From: SZUA-287 sp036397975
Lineage (GTDB): Bacteria; Bacteroidota; Ignavibacteria; UBA10030; UBA6906
NCBI GenBank assembly: GCA_036397975.1
Contig: DASWHW010000111.1
Span: forward strand, 1-11,963
Reading direction: 5' to 3'
DNA length: 11,963 bases
In this document: positions 1-7,279 of the stretch, in pieces
Numbering within the stretch: the stretch's first letter is position 1
Layout: every line of letters starts with the position of its first letter
Program-made: the position numbers and the translations under genes
The notes under the pieces: generated by a model
Told to the model about the DNA's origin: nothing
Databases searched by the model: none
Seen by the model: only the letters and a program-made list of their open reading frames with translations

Positions 1-265
1 TATCCGTCTCACTCTGCGTGAAATTGGCGGTGCCACTTGCACCATTGTTGTTATTGACAAGAACATCTGTCGTGCCGCTGAGCGGAACGAACCCACCCTG
101 GTCATGAACTTGACCGATCGTCGATTGATCGATTGGCCGGACTTGCTTCCGAAGATTGTCCTTGATGACTGGTATCGGTTGTGCGCTTTGATCCTGTGCA
201 AAAAGAGAACCGCTTAAGACGATTCCCAGGATGAAGCATAAAAGTGTTAACCATGTGCGAAGCAT
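1..265 (-). CDS. Secreted protein, N-terminal part (cut by window edge)
   Basis: Only the first 88 codons are present; the gene runs off the left edge, so it is partial. The start is the ATG at 265-263, preceded at 4 nt by GAGGAGG (270-276) and a TATAAT promoter. Residues 1-24 form a typical signal peptide (basic MLRTW, hydrophobic core, small residues before the Ala-Gln at the end), so the product is exported. The mature part is polar and Asn/Gln/Ser-rich. The stretch DVLVNNNNG followed by FTQSETD resembles the region just before the propeller of the large neighbouring protein (DVAVFNPSA, then AQSENSIGV). I infer that this may be a second Asp-box/BNR-type secreted protein, perhaps also with a T9SS tail, but no Asp box lies within the visible part. 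Export is well supported; the family is a guess. Confidence 0.8.
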   Translation of the reverse strand, partial: MLRTWLTLLCFILGIVLSGSLFAQDQSAQPIPVIKDNLRKQVRPIDQSTIGQVHDQGGFVPLSGTTDVLVNNNNGASGTANFTQSETD

Positions 266-304
266 GATGCCTCCTCATTAGGTGTGTGGTGAAAGGGAAG
301 TGTT

Positions 305-310
305 ATTATA
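305..310 (-). promoter_or_regulatory. Probable -10 box of the left-edge secreted gene
   Basis: On the minus strand this reads TATAAT, a perfect -10 hexamer, about 40 bases upstream of the ATG at 265. It would give a 5' leader of roughly 30 bases carrying the Shine-Dalgarno sequence. No good -35 element is visible at 16-18 bases spacing; the corresponding minus-strand sequence is only AT-rich (around CCAATTTC). This suggests the gene is transcribed separately from the large upstream gene. Confidence 0.5.
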
Positions 311-385
311 AAGGCTTAGAGAAAAGAAATTGGAAAAGGTGCGTTTTCTTACGGCGAGGGATCATTCGCCAAGGAAACGAGGAAC

Positions 386-399
386 TGCACACGTGTGCA
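386..399. promoter_or_regulatory. Perfect 14-bp palindrome, possible operator
   Basis: The sequence TGCACACGTGTGCA is identical to its own reverse complement. It lies about 75 bases upstream of the -10 box of the left-edge secreted gene, a position compatible with a dimeric regulator site. With no loop it is a poor terminator. No regulator is identified; the operator role is inference from symmetry and position. Confidence 0.35.
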
Positions 400-559
400 T
401 GAACACTGGGCTAATCTTTCTGTCAACTTCAACCCGATATGGGAGACAACAGGAAAGGAACAATCGAGAGTAAGAGTATTGACCTTGCGAGTAATATGCA
501 AAACGAACCGGCGAATGTCAATACAGCCGTTTACCTTTTTCTCCCGACCGAGCTAAGCC

Positions 560-595
560 GACAATGCCGCATCGGAGTCTCCGATGCGGCTTGTC
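560..595. terminator. Long GC-rich hairpin, possible bidirectional transcription end
   Basis: A 12-bp perfect stem (GCCGCATCGGAG at 566-577 and CTCCGATGCGGC at 579-590) is extended by GACAA (560-564) pairing with TTGTC (591-595), with one bulged T. This is the strongest hairpin in the gap between the two secreted protein genes and is suitably placed to end transcription from the large gene. There is no U-tract after it on either strand, so it is not a textbook intrinsic terminator. It could instead protect the 3' end of the transcript or belong to a repeat element. Confidence 0.4.
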
Positions 596-644
596 ACTCA
601 ACAAACTCAGACCGTGTGATCTGTCTTTCTGATGAACGAGCACA

Positions 645-664
645 AGTCCCGCCCGAGCGGGACT
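645..664. terminator. Perfect 8-bp hairpin downstream of the large secreted gene
   Basis: AGTCCCGC (645-652) and GCGGGACT (657-664) form a perfect stem with a CCGA loop, 69 bases beyond the stop codon of the large minus-strand gene. On the minus strand it is followed by a mixed sequence without a clear U-tract; on the plus strand a T-rich stretch (665-681) follows. It probably contributes to 3'-end formation or is a REP-like element. A second AGTCCCGC lies at 694-701. Confidence 0.4.
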
Positions 665-693
665 AGTCTTATTCATATTTCTACTTAAGTATC

Positions 694-710
694 AGTCCCG
701 CTATGGCGGA
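694..710. repeat. Second copy of AGTCCCGC with its own weak hairpin
   Basis: AGTCCCGC at 694-701 repeats the left arm of the hairpin at 645-664. Locally CCGC (698-701) can pair with GCGG (706-709) over a TATG loop. The GCGGGACT at 657-664 could also pair with this copy, so two exclusive foldings exist. Paired GC-rich palindromes of this sort next to gene ends are typical of REP-like intergenic repeats; membership of such a family cannot be shown from one window. Confidence 0.35.
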
Positions 711-732
711 TTAACGCGCGATCATAAAGATA

Positions 733-3700
733 CTATTTGAGCATTAACATCTTCTTTTCACTGACGAAGACGTTACCGTCATTGGTCGCATGTGCCTCCA
801 TCCGGTAGAAGTACACACCGGACGAGACCAGTTGCCCGTATTGATTACGGCCGTTCCATTGTGCTTGGAAGAATCCAGCAGACTTCACATCGTTGACCAA
901 CTCAGCGACCTGCTGTCCGAGGACGTTGTAGATCTTGAGTGTCACGCTGGAAGGTTCCGGCAAGGCATAACGAATAACCGTTGTCGGGTTGAATGGATTC
1001 GGGTAGTTTTGACCCAGATCGTACGACTCAGGAATTGCATCCGGCGTCGTCTGGACAACATCCGTGGTGATGACATCGATCGCGTTGCCAAGGCGAAGTA
1101 CCCATTGCCGTTGTGCTTCACGAGCGGAGCGAACAAAATCGGCCAGACTAGTTCCCGCAACGACTGCAAAGCCAACACGCTTTGTTGCGACTGCTGCAAG
1201 ATTGAACGAACGTTGACCCCAGAATTGGCTGTGGTCAACGTTTGATCCTGCATCACCGTTCGGGTTTGTCGCCCGGTTCGTGTTCACATAGAGCCATTTA
1301 TCTCCGTCGGTCATATGCGGAGGAAAAACCTCTGTTGATTGGATGCTAATGCGTCTGGCCTTGAATGTGTTCTCGCTTAGCGGCACAATGCCAACCCACG
1401 AGGTCGGTGATGCACCCTGATGGAGTTCCAGCATCTCCATGATAAACGGAGTTCCACCATTGACACCAGGGATCGTATTTGTCGAGTCGACTACAACCTG
1501 CCCGCGATCCTGAGCTGTCGCAGGGTCCACATCCCAGTCGAAGAAGCCGCCAAAGGTTATACCTGATATCGAAGAAGCACTGCTGTTCGTTATGTCGAGC
1601 TGCATCAACAGCATGTTGCTCAAACCTGTCGAATCAAGACTCCATGAAGTTTGATCGACCCGAATAAACAGCGGGTTCTCAGCAAGCGAATCTGTGTATG
1701 AAGTTGTGTAGCGAGTCACGATACCAGAAACCAACGTGTCAATGAATGCATTGAACTTGAAATCAGCGTCGAACACCTCAGGCGAAGAATTATTGCGCGC
1801 TGCGTTTGACACGTGTCCGGAATCTGTGGCAATGATAAGTGACCCTTCGAATAAGCGCTGACCAGTTGTTGAAACCGGATTGAACTGGAAACCGCTCCCT
1901 GGTCCCGTTCCAACAAACGCGTTCAATGACCCGATATTACCCTCGTTGGTGACAGACACTTTCATAGTTGAAGTTGTATGATCCGCAAATTTCTCTGTTA
2001 CCGGTGGTGGTGGTGGAACGCCAGTGACAGTGAGATGTGCCGGTATCGAAGCAACCGGAGTGACCGGGTCGTTGCTCAACACCTGTATGCTGGCACTGTA
2101 AGACCCCGGAAGCAAACCCGTTGCATCGATCGTCATGAGGATCTGGACGCTGTCGCCTGCTGTGACGACGCCCGAAAGCGTGTCCGGAACTATCCACGTG
2201 ACACCAGATGGAATTCTGTTCCACAACATGAAGTCGTCCATCAATGATCCTGATGAAAGTCCGGTACTCGTCGAATACCCACCGACCTTGAACGGTCCAG
2301 TACCGTTAATTGCGAAAAGCGATTGGGCAACAGTGTTATTCAAGGTTCCATTCACATAGGCACGAATTTCTGGGACTGCTGAGTCGTAGATAACATCCAC
2401 GATGGAGGGCCCGGGAGCCACGCCTGTGATCAGAACATCGGTAAACGCTCCACGAACGAGCAGATTGCCAGCGCCCGCTGCACCTCCGAGGAAGCAGCGA
2501 AAACTCCCCGCGGTGTTATCTCCCCAGAGATAGTAGAGCGTTGTGTTGCTTGGGAGGTTATTGAGCCACATGGAAATTGCCCAATCACCCGAGAGGCTTG
2601 TCGCCCAGCTTGTGTTCACATAGCTGGTGGACGATGATGCTCCTGCACCGACGAGCGCCGCACCAGCTTGACCGGTGCCACCCATCGTCAGGCTGCCGAG
2701 GATATCTGCAGAGTCGTTGATGGCAGTTGCGGGATTGGCGAAATTCCTCGTTCTCAAACCACCCACTTCATTGAACTTGTACCATGCAAGATCGGGCGTT
2801 TGTTCGACGAAGAAATGTTGCGGATACCCTTCAGGGACATTCACCATCGTGTACTGGCTTAATGCTGATGGGTCCGCATCATCCGGAATTGAGCTGGTTG
2901 CTCCGGGAATGAACGGAAGCCGCGGTCTACTCTTTGCACTCTTTGCTTCCCCGGATTTTGTCGAAACTCTTCCCTCGTTACCGCGGTACGAATTATTCGC
3001 GAGATGAGCGAAGGAAATCCTCGGCGATAGTCCCGCATCCTCAATAGCGATATCGAAAGTGAGAGGGCCGGCACCAATGTTCCGAATGGTCATCGTTCTC
3101 GTTGTTGTCGAGTCGATGTCAAGACTCGCCGTAATCGAATCGGGTGAGAGTCCGACAACGGGTGCAGCGTTCACCACAAAGTTCACTGCAACTGTGTCGC
3201 TTGAATTTGTCGTGTCGTTGCTGGTGACTATGAGCGAAGTGGAATATGTGCCCGGAGTAATCCCGGTGAAATTCACGTGCGCGCTAATAGCGTTCGAGCT
3301 TCCACCACTTATGGACCCGGATGACGGAACCACCGAGAGCCATGCAACGGATGGTGTTTCAGCAATCGAGTATGTCAGTTGGGTGCCGAACGGATTTGTA
3401 TTGGACACGACGAAGGAATACGAGCTGGTATCGACCAATCCTTCCAGTACCGTGTCTGCAATCGCCAACGGGCTCACGCCCATGCCGGGTGCACCAGTTG
3501 GCACGCCAAAGAATACATCATCAACAAACCAATCGTCCTGACGGGTTGTTGTGGCCGTCGTTGAGCGACTGCGGAATCTGAACTTGAATCCACTATGGAA
3601 GAACGACCCGCCGCCGGAGTTGACGCTATCCATATTGAACTGTTCGAATTGGAATGGTCGTAGCGGGGCTCCTGGAAGTTTTTTCAGAATGATCCACGCC

Positions 3701-6700
3701 CCCAAATTATTGAGAGCTTCCACTGAGAGACTATCTGCAGCTTCCGGTACGTCGCCCAGACCTTGTGGCTGCTGCCAGTAGGCGAGCGTCACACCCATTC
3801 CTTCCAAGCCGCCGGTGTTAATCGTGAGTGTAGTTATAGTATCCAGACCAAGACCTGTTGCATTCCCGGCGAGGTTCAATGCATTCGGTGTGCTTGGCGG
3901 TAAAGACGCGTCAGCGCTTACAACCGTGTTCACGTTCGTCCATACCAGAGGATCGGGTGGACCCGCGTTTGGGAATGACTCCGAGAGCGGCAGACTAATC
4001 GGATTGACAGCGAAAAACGTGGTACTCAATGTATCGTTCGTTGCGTCCGGGTCTCCGCTTAACACGGTATATGCCGTTGCACTCCATTGGCCAGCGTCAT
4101 CGGGAGTGAAGGCGGAGCTGAACGTCACTGTTTTCGAGCCTCCGGCCGCAATATTGCTATCGAGTTGCGATGAAGAATACGATGTCCCCGGTCCGGTAAT
4201 GTTCATGAAAACATTGAATGGTCCGGCCGTTACAGCACTGACATTCGTAATCGTCACGACCGGATTCACCGGGGCGTTGTTTGCGATTTGTCCGGAAGGA
4301 CTATTGATCGCATTCAAGCCGATGTTTGCGGATCCTGTCGGTATGCCGAAGGAAACGTCGTCGACATACCAGTCATCAAAGGCACCAGTCGTGCCTTTGC
4401 TCCGGAATCTGAATTTGAAACCGTTATAAAAGAATGTCCCTGCACCCGGACTCACTCCATCAACACCAACTGCCTGGAACGCAAACGGAGGGACGGGATC
4501 GGCAGAGTTGAGGCCCGGATAGCCTCGAACAAAGATCCACTCACCTACACTATTCAGAAACTCGACGATGAGACTGTCTGCCAGTTCCGGATTATCTCCA
4601 GTTCCCCTGGGTTGATAGAAGTATGTCAGGGCTACACCCATTCCCTGTAATCCGCTCAAGTCGAGAGGAAGGACTTCGCAGTTGTCCCCACCGCCGGTAG
4701 GATTTCCGTTCAGGTTCAACGCATTCGGAGGACTCGGCGGGTTGATGCCGCCACCCGTAACGTCCACGTTGGTTGCTACCCAGATTGCGGTATTGGGAAT
4801 CCCAGTGGTTGGGAATGTATCGGTGAACGGAATCTCAAGCGGTGTGAAGCCGGTGTTACTGGCCGCGCTTTCATTTACCGGACCTTCATTGTCAATAGCA
4901 GTCACAGAGTAGTTATGAAGGCCGGCAGGCGGCATGTCGGTGGTGCTATCCGCTCGTGCGGTATCTGCCGAAGTTCTTGTCAGAGTGGTAAACAGTATCC
5001 CATCTCTGTACAGGCGGATTCCGGCAAGATCGTCAAGAGTCGTACCATCGGTCTGCTGCGACGGATTGGTCCATCGGATGGTGTAACCGGTCGCGGCGGT
5101 TCCACTGACCGTCAGGGCAGTGGGCCCGCGAGGAGTCTTTGCGCCGCCAGCAGTCCACCCGGTTGTTGCCTCCGAACTCAGGCTGTCGTTGCTCAGAAGG
5201 CGTGTTTGGAGCGCATGCGCGTAGGAGGTGCCGTCAGTTAGCCCGATATCAGCGTAAGTGCTGTCGGTACTTGCCACTTCAGCAATCTGGGATCCGTTGC
5301 GCTTTACACGGACAACGTATGGCCCAATTGGTGTCCCGTCGACAAGAGTGGTGGGTTTTGTCCATCTTAGCACAATGGAAGTCGGCGTTGTATAGTCTGA
5401 GAATGCAGAAACTGCGCTTGGTGGATTCGGGTCGGTCGGATCAGCGTAGACGAGATTCTCGACATATGCCTTGTTTGTTCCCGTCCGACGATCCGTCCAT
5501 ATTGCCCACCCCTTACCGCCCCAGGCGGTAGTCTCGTAGTAATCGCCGTTGTATGTGGTGTTTGTGTTCGGCGTTCCTTGCGGTTGCCAATTTGCGCGGA
5601 CGTCGCTGATGACGGAGTTATCCCATGTATCGCCGCCATCAATAGAATGAGCTATGTACCGGTTCGTCATGAAATTCGAACCGGTCGAGTCCATGCTGTA
5701 GTAGCCAATGCTGATTTCGCCGGTAATCTGATCTACCGCAATTGAAGCCATGAATTGCCACTTACCGGCTTCAACATCCGGACCATTAACCTGAATTGGC
5801 CCACTCCAGGTTGTTCCGCCATCGGACGACCGCCTCATGAAGATATCAGCCTGGCCGTTAACGAGTTCAGGAGTAATGACATAGATCCAGCCGCTCCGTG
5901 AGCCGCTCGATCGATCAACATCAAAATATGGAAAACTAGATGCTCGAACTCCGTTCAATGCGGCAATTCCGCCGTTGCTTATGCGAATGCCATTGATCGG
6001 ATATGCAATGACAGGCGTTGAAAATGTTGCGCCGCCATCGGTTGACTTAGCGAACCCAATTCCAACTTCTGCTGTTCCGGTTGTGTAGTGTGCCCACACG
6101 ACATACACTTCACCGTTTGGGCCTGTAGAAATGTGAACGCCCTGTCCGCGATTGGACCCAATCGCTAATGTAACGCGGGGCTGCCATGTTGCTCCTTGAT
6201 TAGTTGATCGGGCAAACTGAACGGGAGTCCCCGTAACGCCGAAGTCTGTCCACGCAATATAGACGTTGTTCGGGAATGTTCCGGAATGATCGGCTGCTGC
6301 GTGCTGTTTATCGTCGTTTGTGCTGTTAAGGAGATCCGCATTGGTGCGTGGGCTCCATGTCGCACCAATATCAGTTGTCGAAACAAAATAGAGTCCACCG
6401 GGTGAACCGAGCGTCGAGAAGTACGCGCGACCACTCACATCGAAAAATGCAACGGGGTCTCCAAAGCTGTCAAGAACTCCAGGTGGAAGATCTTCGCTCT
6501 GGCTGGGCCACGTGGCACCACCATCTGAACTGAAAGCCCAAGTCTGATGAACAACCGGGTTGGAACCAGGAATCCGTCCGTTGGTAGATACCATCAACTG
6601 GTTCGGATTGGCGGGATTCACACCAATTGAATTCTCACTCTGCGCATTTGCAGATGGGTTGAACACGGCCACATCAGGAGTGTTCGGTGGATTGTCAGTG

Positions 6701-6867
6701 GTGAAATCTGTTACGAACGCATTGGCTGGGTCGGCAATCGGACCATCCAGCCCGAGCTGCCAGCGCTTTGCCGCATTCCACATTGCGGATTTGTCCTGCG
6801 CTTCCGCCATGCGAAGAATGCAAACACTCAGCATTGCGCACCATAACGGTAGTAACCTGCGGAACAT
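733..6867 (-). CDS. Giant multidomain secreted surface protein with Asp-box propeller, FnIII, LamG-like and T9SS sorting domains
   Basis: The protein has 2044 residues. I chose the ATG at 6867 because AGGAGG lies 4 nt upstream and a signal peptide (MFRRLLPLW...AEAQ, residues 1-24) follows at once; an in-frame ATG at 6942 would add 25 non-signal residues. Approximate order: Asp-box propeller 60-460, with SSDGGATW near 110 and related boxes near 161, 219, 272, 345 and 408; two fibronectin type III domains 479-565 and 574-669; jelly-roll-like module 677-842; CARDB-like domain 847-957; second copy of the module 957-1126; BACON/Ig-like 1129-1234; another Ig-like domain starting at 1234, apparently interrupted by a LamG-like domain (1359-1547) and resuming to 1616; unassigned 1620-1927; T9SS type A sorting domain 1940-2043 with QNYPNPFNP. 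The architecture implies export through the outer membrane and a role in adhesion or glycan/protein binding. No sialidase catalytic motif (such as FRIP) was seen, so sialidase activity is unlikely. Confidence 0.93.
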   Translation of the reverse strand: MFRRLLPLWCAMLSVCILRMAEAQDKSAMWNAAKRWQLGLDGPIADPANAFVTDFTTDNPPNTPDVAVFNPSANAQSENSIGVNPANPNQLMVSTNGRIPGSNPVVHQTWAFSSDGGATWPSQSEDLPPGVLDSFGDPVAFFDVSGRAYFSTLGSPGGLYFVSTTDIGATWSPRTNADLLNSTNDDKQHAAADHSGTFPNNVYIAWTDFGVTGTPVQFARSTNQGATWQPRVTLAIGSNRGQGVHISTGPNGEVYVVWAHYTTGTAEVGIGFAKSTDGGATFSTPVIAYPINGIRISNGGIAALNGVRASSFPYFDVDRSSGSRSGWIYVITPELVNGQADIFMRRSSDGGTTWSGPIQVNGPDVEAGKWQFMASIAVDQITGEISIGYYSMDSTGSNFMTNRYIAHSIDGGDTWDNSVISDVRANWQPQGTPNTNTTYNGDYYETTAWGGKGWAIWTDRRTGTNKAYVENLVYADPTDPNPPSAVSAFSDYTTPTSIVLRWTKPTTLVDGTPIGPYVVRVKRNGSQIAEVASTDSTYADIGLTDGTSYAHALQTRLLSNDSLSSEATTGWTAGGAKTPRGPTALTVSGTAATGYTIRWTNPSQQTDGTTLDDLAGIRLYRDGILFTTLTRTSADTARADSTTDMPPAGLHNYSVTAIDNEGPVNESAASNTGFTPLEIPFTDTFPTTGIPNTAIWVATNVDVTGGGINPPSPPNALNLNGNPTGGGDNCEVLPLDLSGLQGMGVALTYFYQPRGTGDNPELADSLIVEFLNSVGEWIFVRGYPGLNSADPVPPFAFQAVGVDGVSPGAGTFFYNGFKFRFRSKGTTGAFDDWYVDDVSFGIPTGSANIGLNAINSPSGQIANNAPVNPVVTITNVSAVTAGPFNVFMNITGPGTSYSSSQLDSNIAAGGSKTVTFSSAFTPDDAGQWSATAYTVLSGDPDATNDTLSTTFFAVNPISLPLSESFPNAGPPDPLVWTNVNTVVSADASLPPSTPNALNLAGNATGLGLDTITTLTINTGGLEGMGVTLAYWQQPQGLGDVPEAADSLSVEALNNLGAWIILKKLPGAPLRPFQFEQFNMDSVNSGGGSFFHSGFKFRFRSRSTTATTTRQDDWFVDDVFFGVPTGAPGMGVSPLAIADTVLEGLVDTSSYSFVVSNTNPFGTQLTYSIAETPSVAWLSVVPSSGSISGGSSNAISAHVNFTGITPGTYSTSLIVTSNDTTNSSDTVAVNFVVNAAPVVGLSPDSITASLDIDSTTTRTMTIRNIGAGPLTFDIAIEDAGLSPRISFAHLANNSYRGNEGRVSTKSGEAKSAKSRPRLPFIPGATSSIPDDADPSALSQYTMVNVPEGYPQHFFVEQTPDLAWYKFNEVGGLRTRNFANPATAINDSADILGSLTMGGTGQAGAALVGAGASSSTSYVNTSWATSLSGDWAISMWLNNLPSNTTLYYLWGDNTAGSFRCFLGGAAGAGNLLVRGAFTDVLITGVAPGPSIVDVIYDSAVPEIRAYVNGTLNNTVAQSLFAINGTGPFKVGGYSTSTGLSSGSLMDDFMLWNRIPSGVTWIVPDTLSGVVTAGDSVQILMTIDATGLLPGSYSASIQVLSNDPVTPVASIPAHLTVTGVPPPPPVTEKFADHTTSTMKVSVTNEGNIGSLNAFVGTGPGSGFQFNPVSTTGQRLFEGSLIIATDSGHVSNAARNNSSPEVFDADFKFNAFIDTLVSGIVTRYTTSYTDSLAENPLFIRVDQTSWSLDSTGLSNMLLMQLDITNSSASSISGITFGGFFDWDVDPATAQDRGQVVVDSTNTIPGVNGGTPFIMEMLELHQGASPTSWVGIVPLSENTFKARRISIQSTEVFPPHMTDGDKWLYVNTNRATNPNGDAGSNVDHSQFWGQRSFNLAAVATKRVGFAVVAGTSLADFVRSAREAQRQWVLRLGNAIDVITTDVVQTTPDAIPESYDLGQNYPNPFNPTTVIRYALPEPSSVTLKIYNVLGQQVAELVNDVKSAGFFQAQWNGRNQYGQLVSSGVYFYRMEAHATNDGNVFVSEKKMLMLK
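736..1045 (-). other. T9SS type A C-terminal sorting domain (within the giant protein)
   Basis: The last ~100 residues contain SYDLGQNYPNPFNPTTVIRY, then LKIYNVLGQQV, a GxxxAQWNGRNQYGQ segment and SSGVYFYRM near the end. These are the conserved elements of the Por-secretion tail family, which is recognised by the type IX secretion machinery and usually cleaved on export. Its presence is the strongest taxonomic hint in the window, because the QNYPNPFNP form is very frequent in Ignavibacteria and related FCB lineages. Confidence 0.93.
3490..4835 (-). repeat. Two diverged copies of a ~165-residue module in the giant gene
   Basis: Copy one is encoded at about 4340-4835 and copy two at about 3490-3995. 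Both have an FP...G start, PP(S/T)PNALNL(N/A)GN, a GLxGMGVxLxY strand, a (P/Q)xGxGDxPExADSL segment, F(Y/H)xGFKFRFRS and a closing DDW(Y/F)VDDVxFG. The WxVDDVxFG ending resembles MAM/jelly-roll carbohydrate-binding-like modules often found in secreted FCB proteins. The DNA copies are also visibly similar (for example TTCAA(T/C)GCATTCGG near 3875 and 4717) but clearly diverged, so the duplication is not recent. A CARDB-like domain separates them. Confidence 0.8.
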
Positions 6868-6871
6868 GTTG

Positions 6872-6877
6872 CCTCCT
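6872..6877 (-). promoter_or_regulatory. Shine-Dalgarno site fixing the start of the giant gene
   Basis: On the minus strand AGGAGG lies 4 bases before the ATG at 6867. The same layout (GAGGAGG or AGGAGG and 4 bases) occurs before the genes starting at 265, 9497 and 10114. It favours this start over the longer in-frame ATG at 6942. Confidence 0.8.
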
Positions 6878-7114
6878 GGGTTGATGTGAGGAGTTAGTGT
6901 GATTTGTTTTCGAGAAAATTCAAGCGACCTTCGGAAGAGCAAGGGACTCTTTTAAAGATGGCAGTCTGATGAATCTCGGGAAAGACCCGTTAATTCTAAA
7001 AAATGTTTTAGAGAACCTGATAAGTGCGAGGTCTCACGAACGAGAGGAATAACCGAACTCCCAGCTTCCGTAACCAAACGATTTGAGCGCATTTCGGAAC
7101 TGAAGCGACCCCAT

Positions 7115-7144
7115 TAAATAACAAAACGATTGTTAGGTTGTCAA
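7115..7144 (-). promoter_or_regulatory. Candidate sigma-70-type promoter for the giant gene
   Basis: On the minus strand a perfect -35 TTGACA (7144-7139) is followed after 18 bases by TATTTA (7120-7115), or after 17 bases by TTATTT. Transcription would start near 7108 and run toward the giant gene at 6867. The -35 match is strong and the -10 match moderate. The long leader is the main reason for caution. Confidence 0.45.
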
Positions 7145-7279
7145 GGATTTTTTTTGAGAAGATTTCTTTGGAGTTATGTCTCAACGGAGCTTGAGGATGT
7201 CGCTCCGCGTGAAAATATATCCGACATCAAGATTGATTGGAGGATTCTTGTATAGAGACGGGGTAACAACCTCCATCAG

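Larger units (their letters stand above)
266..732. other. Intergenic region without a convincing gene
   Basis: These 467 bases separate the large secreted protein gene from the left-edge gene, both on the minus strand. From left to right they contain the leader and -10 box of the left-edge gene, a perfect 14-base palindrome (386-399), a long GC-rich hairpin (560-595) and two related small hairpins (645-664 and about 694-710). A plus-strand open frame at 439-666 was judged non-coding: it has no ribosome binding site, no family resemblance, and runs through both main hairpins. Confidence 0.6.
6868..7180. other. Long leader/intergenic region upstream of the giant gene
   Basis: This gap of about 310 bases lies between the giant gene and the permease remnant. 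If the promoter at 7115-7144 is used, about 240 bases would be transcribed as leader. The leader can form a hairpin from CAGTTCCG (7102-7095) and CGGAAGCTG (7070-7062) with one bulge. It also has an AT-rich palindrome CTAAAA-AATG-TTTTAG (6996-7011), and a minus-strand TAGAAT at 6993-6998 could be a nearer -10 box. A 26-codon minus-strand open frame (7114-7034) begins at an ATG without a ribosome binding site. No convincing protein gene was found. Confidence 0.5.

Noticed and set aside
439..666. Plus-strand open frame of 75 codons between the two secreted genes
   Set aside because: No ribosome binding site, no recognisable motif, and it runs through two strong hairpins; composition is not protein-like.
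6360..6550. Sialidase (neuraminidase) function suggested by the Asp boxes
   Set aside because: Asp boxes are structural and common in non-enzymatic propellers; no FRIP motif or arginine triad pattern was seen.
790..6889. Many open frames on both strands inside the giant gene
   Set aside because: They are out-of-frame shadows; the minus-strand frame has continuous domain structure and a signal peptide and sorting tail.
6868..6942. Upstream in-frame start (ATG at 6942) for the giant gene
   Set aside because: The ATG at 6867 has AGGAGG at 4 bases and is directly followed by a signal peptide, which the longer form would bury.
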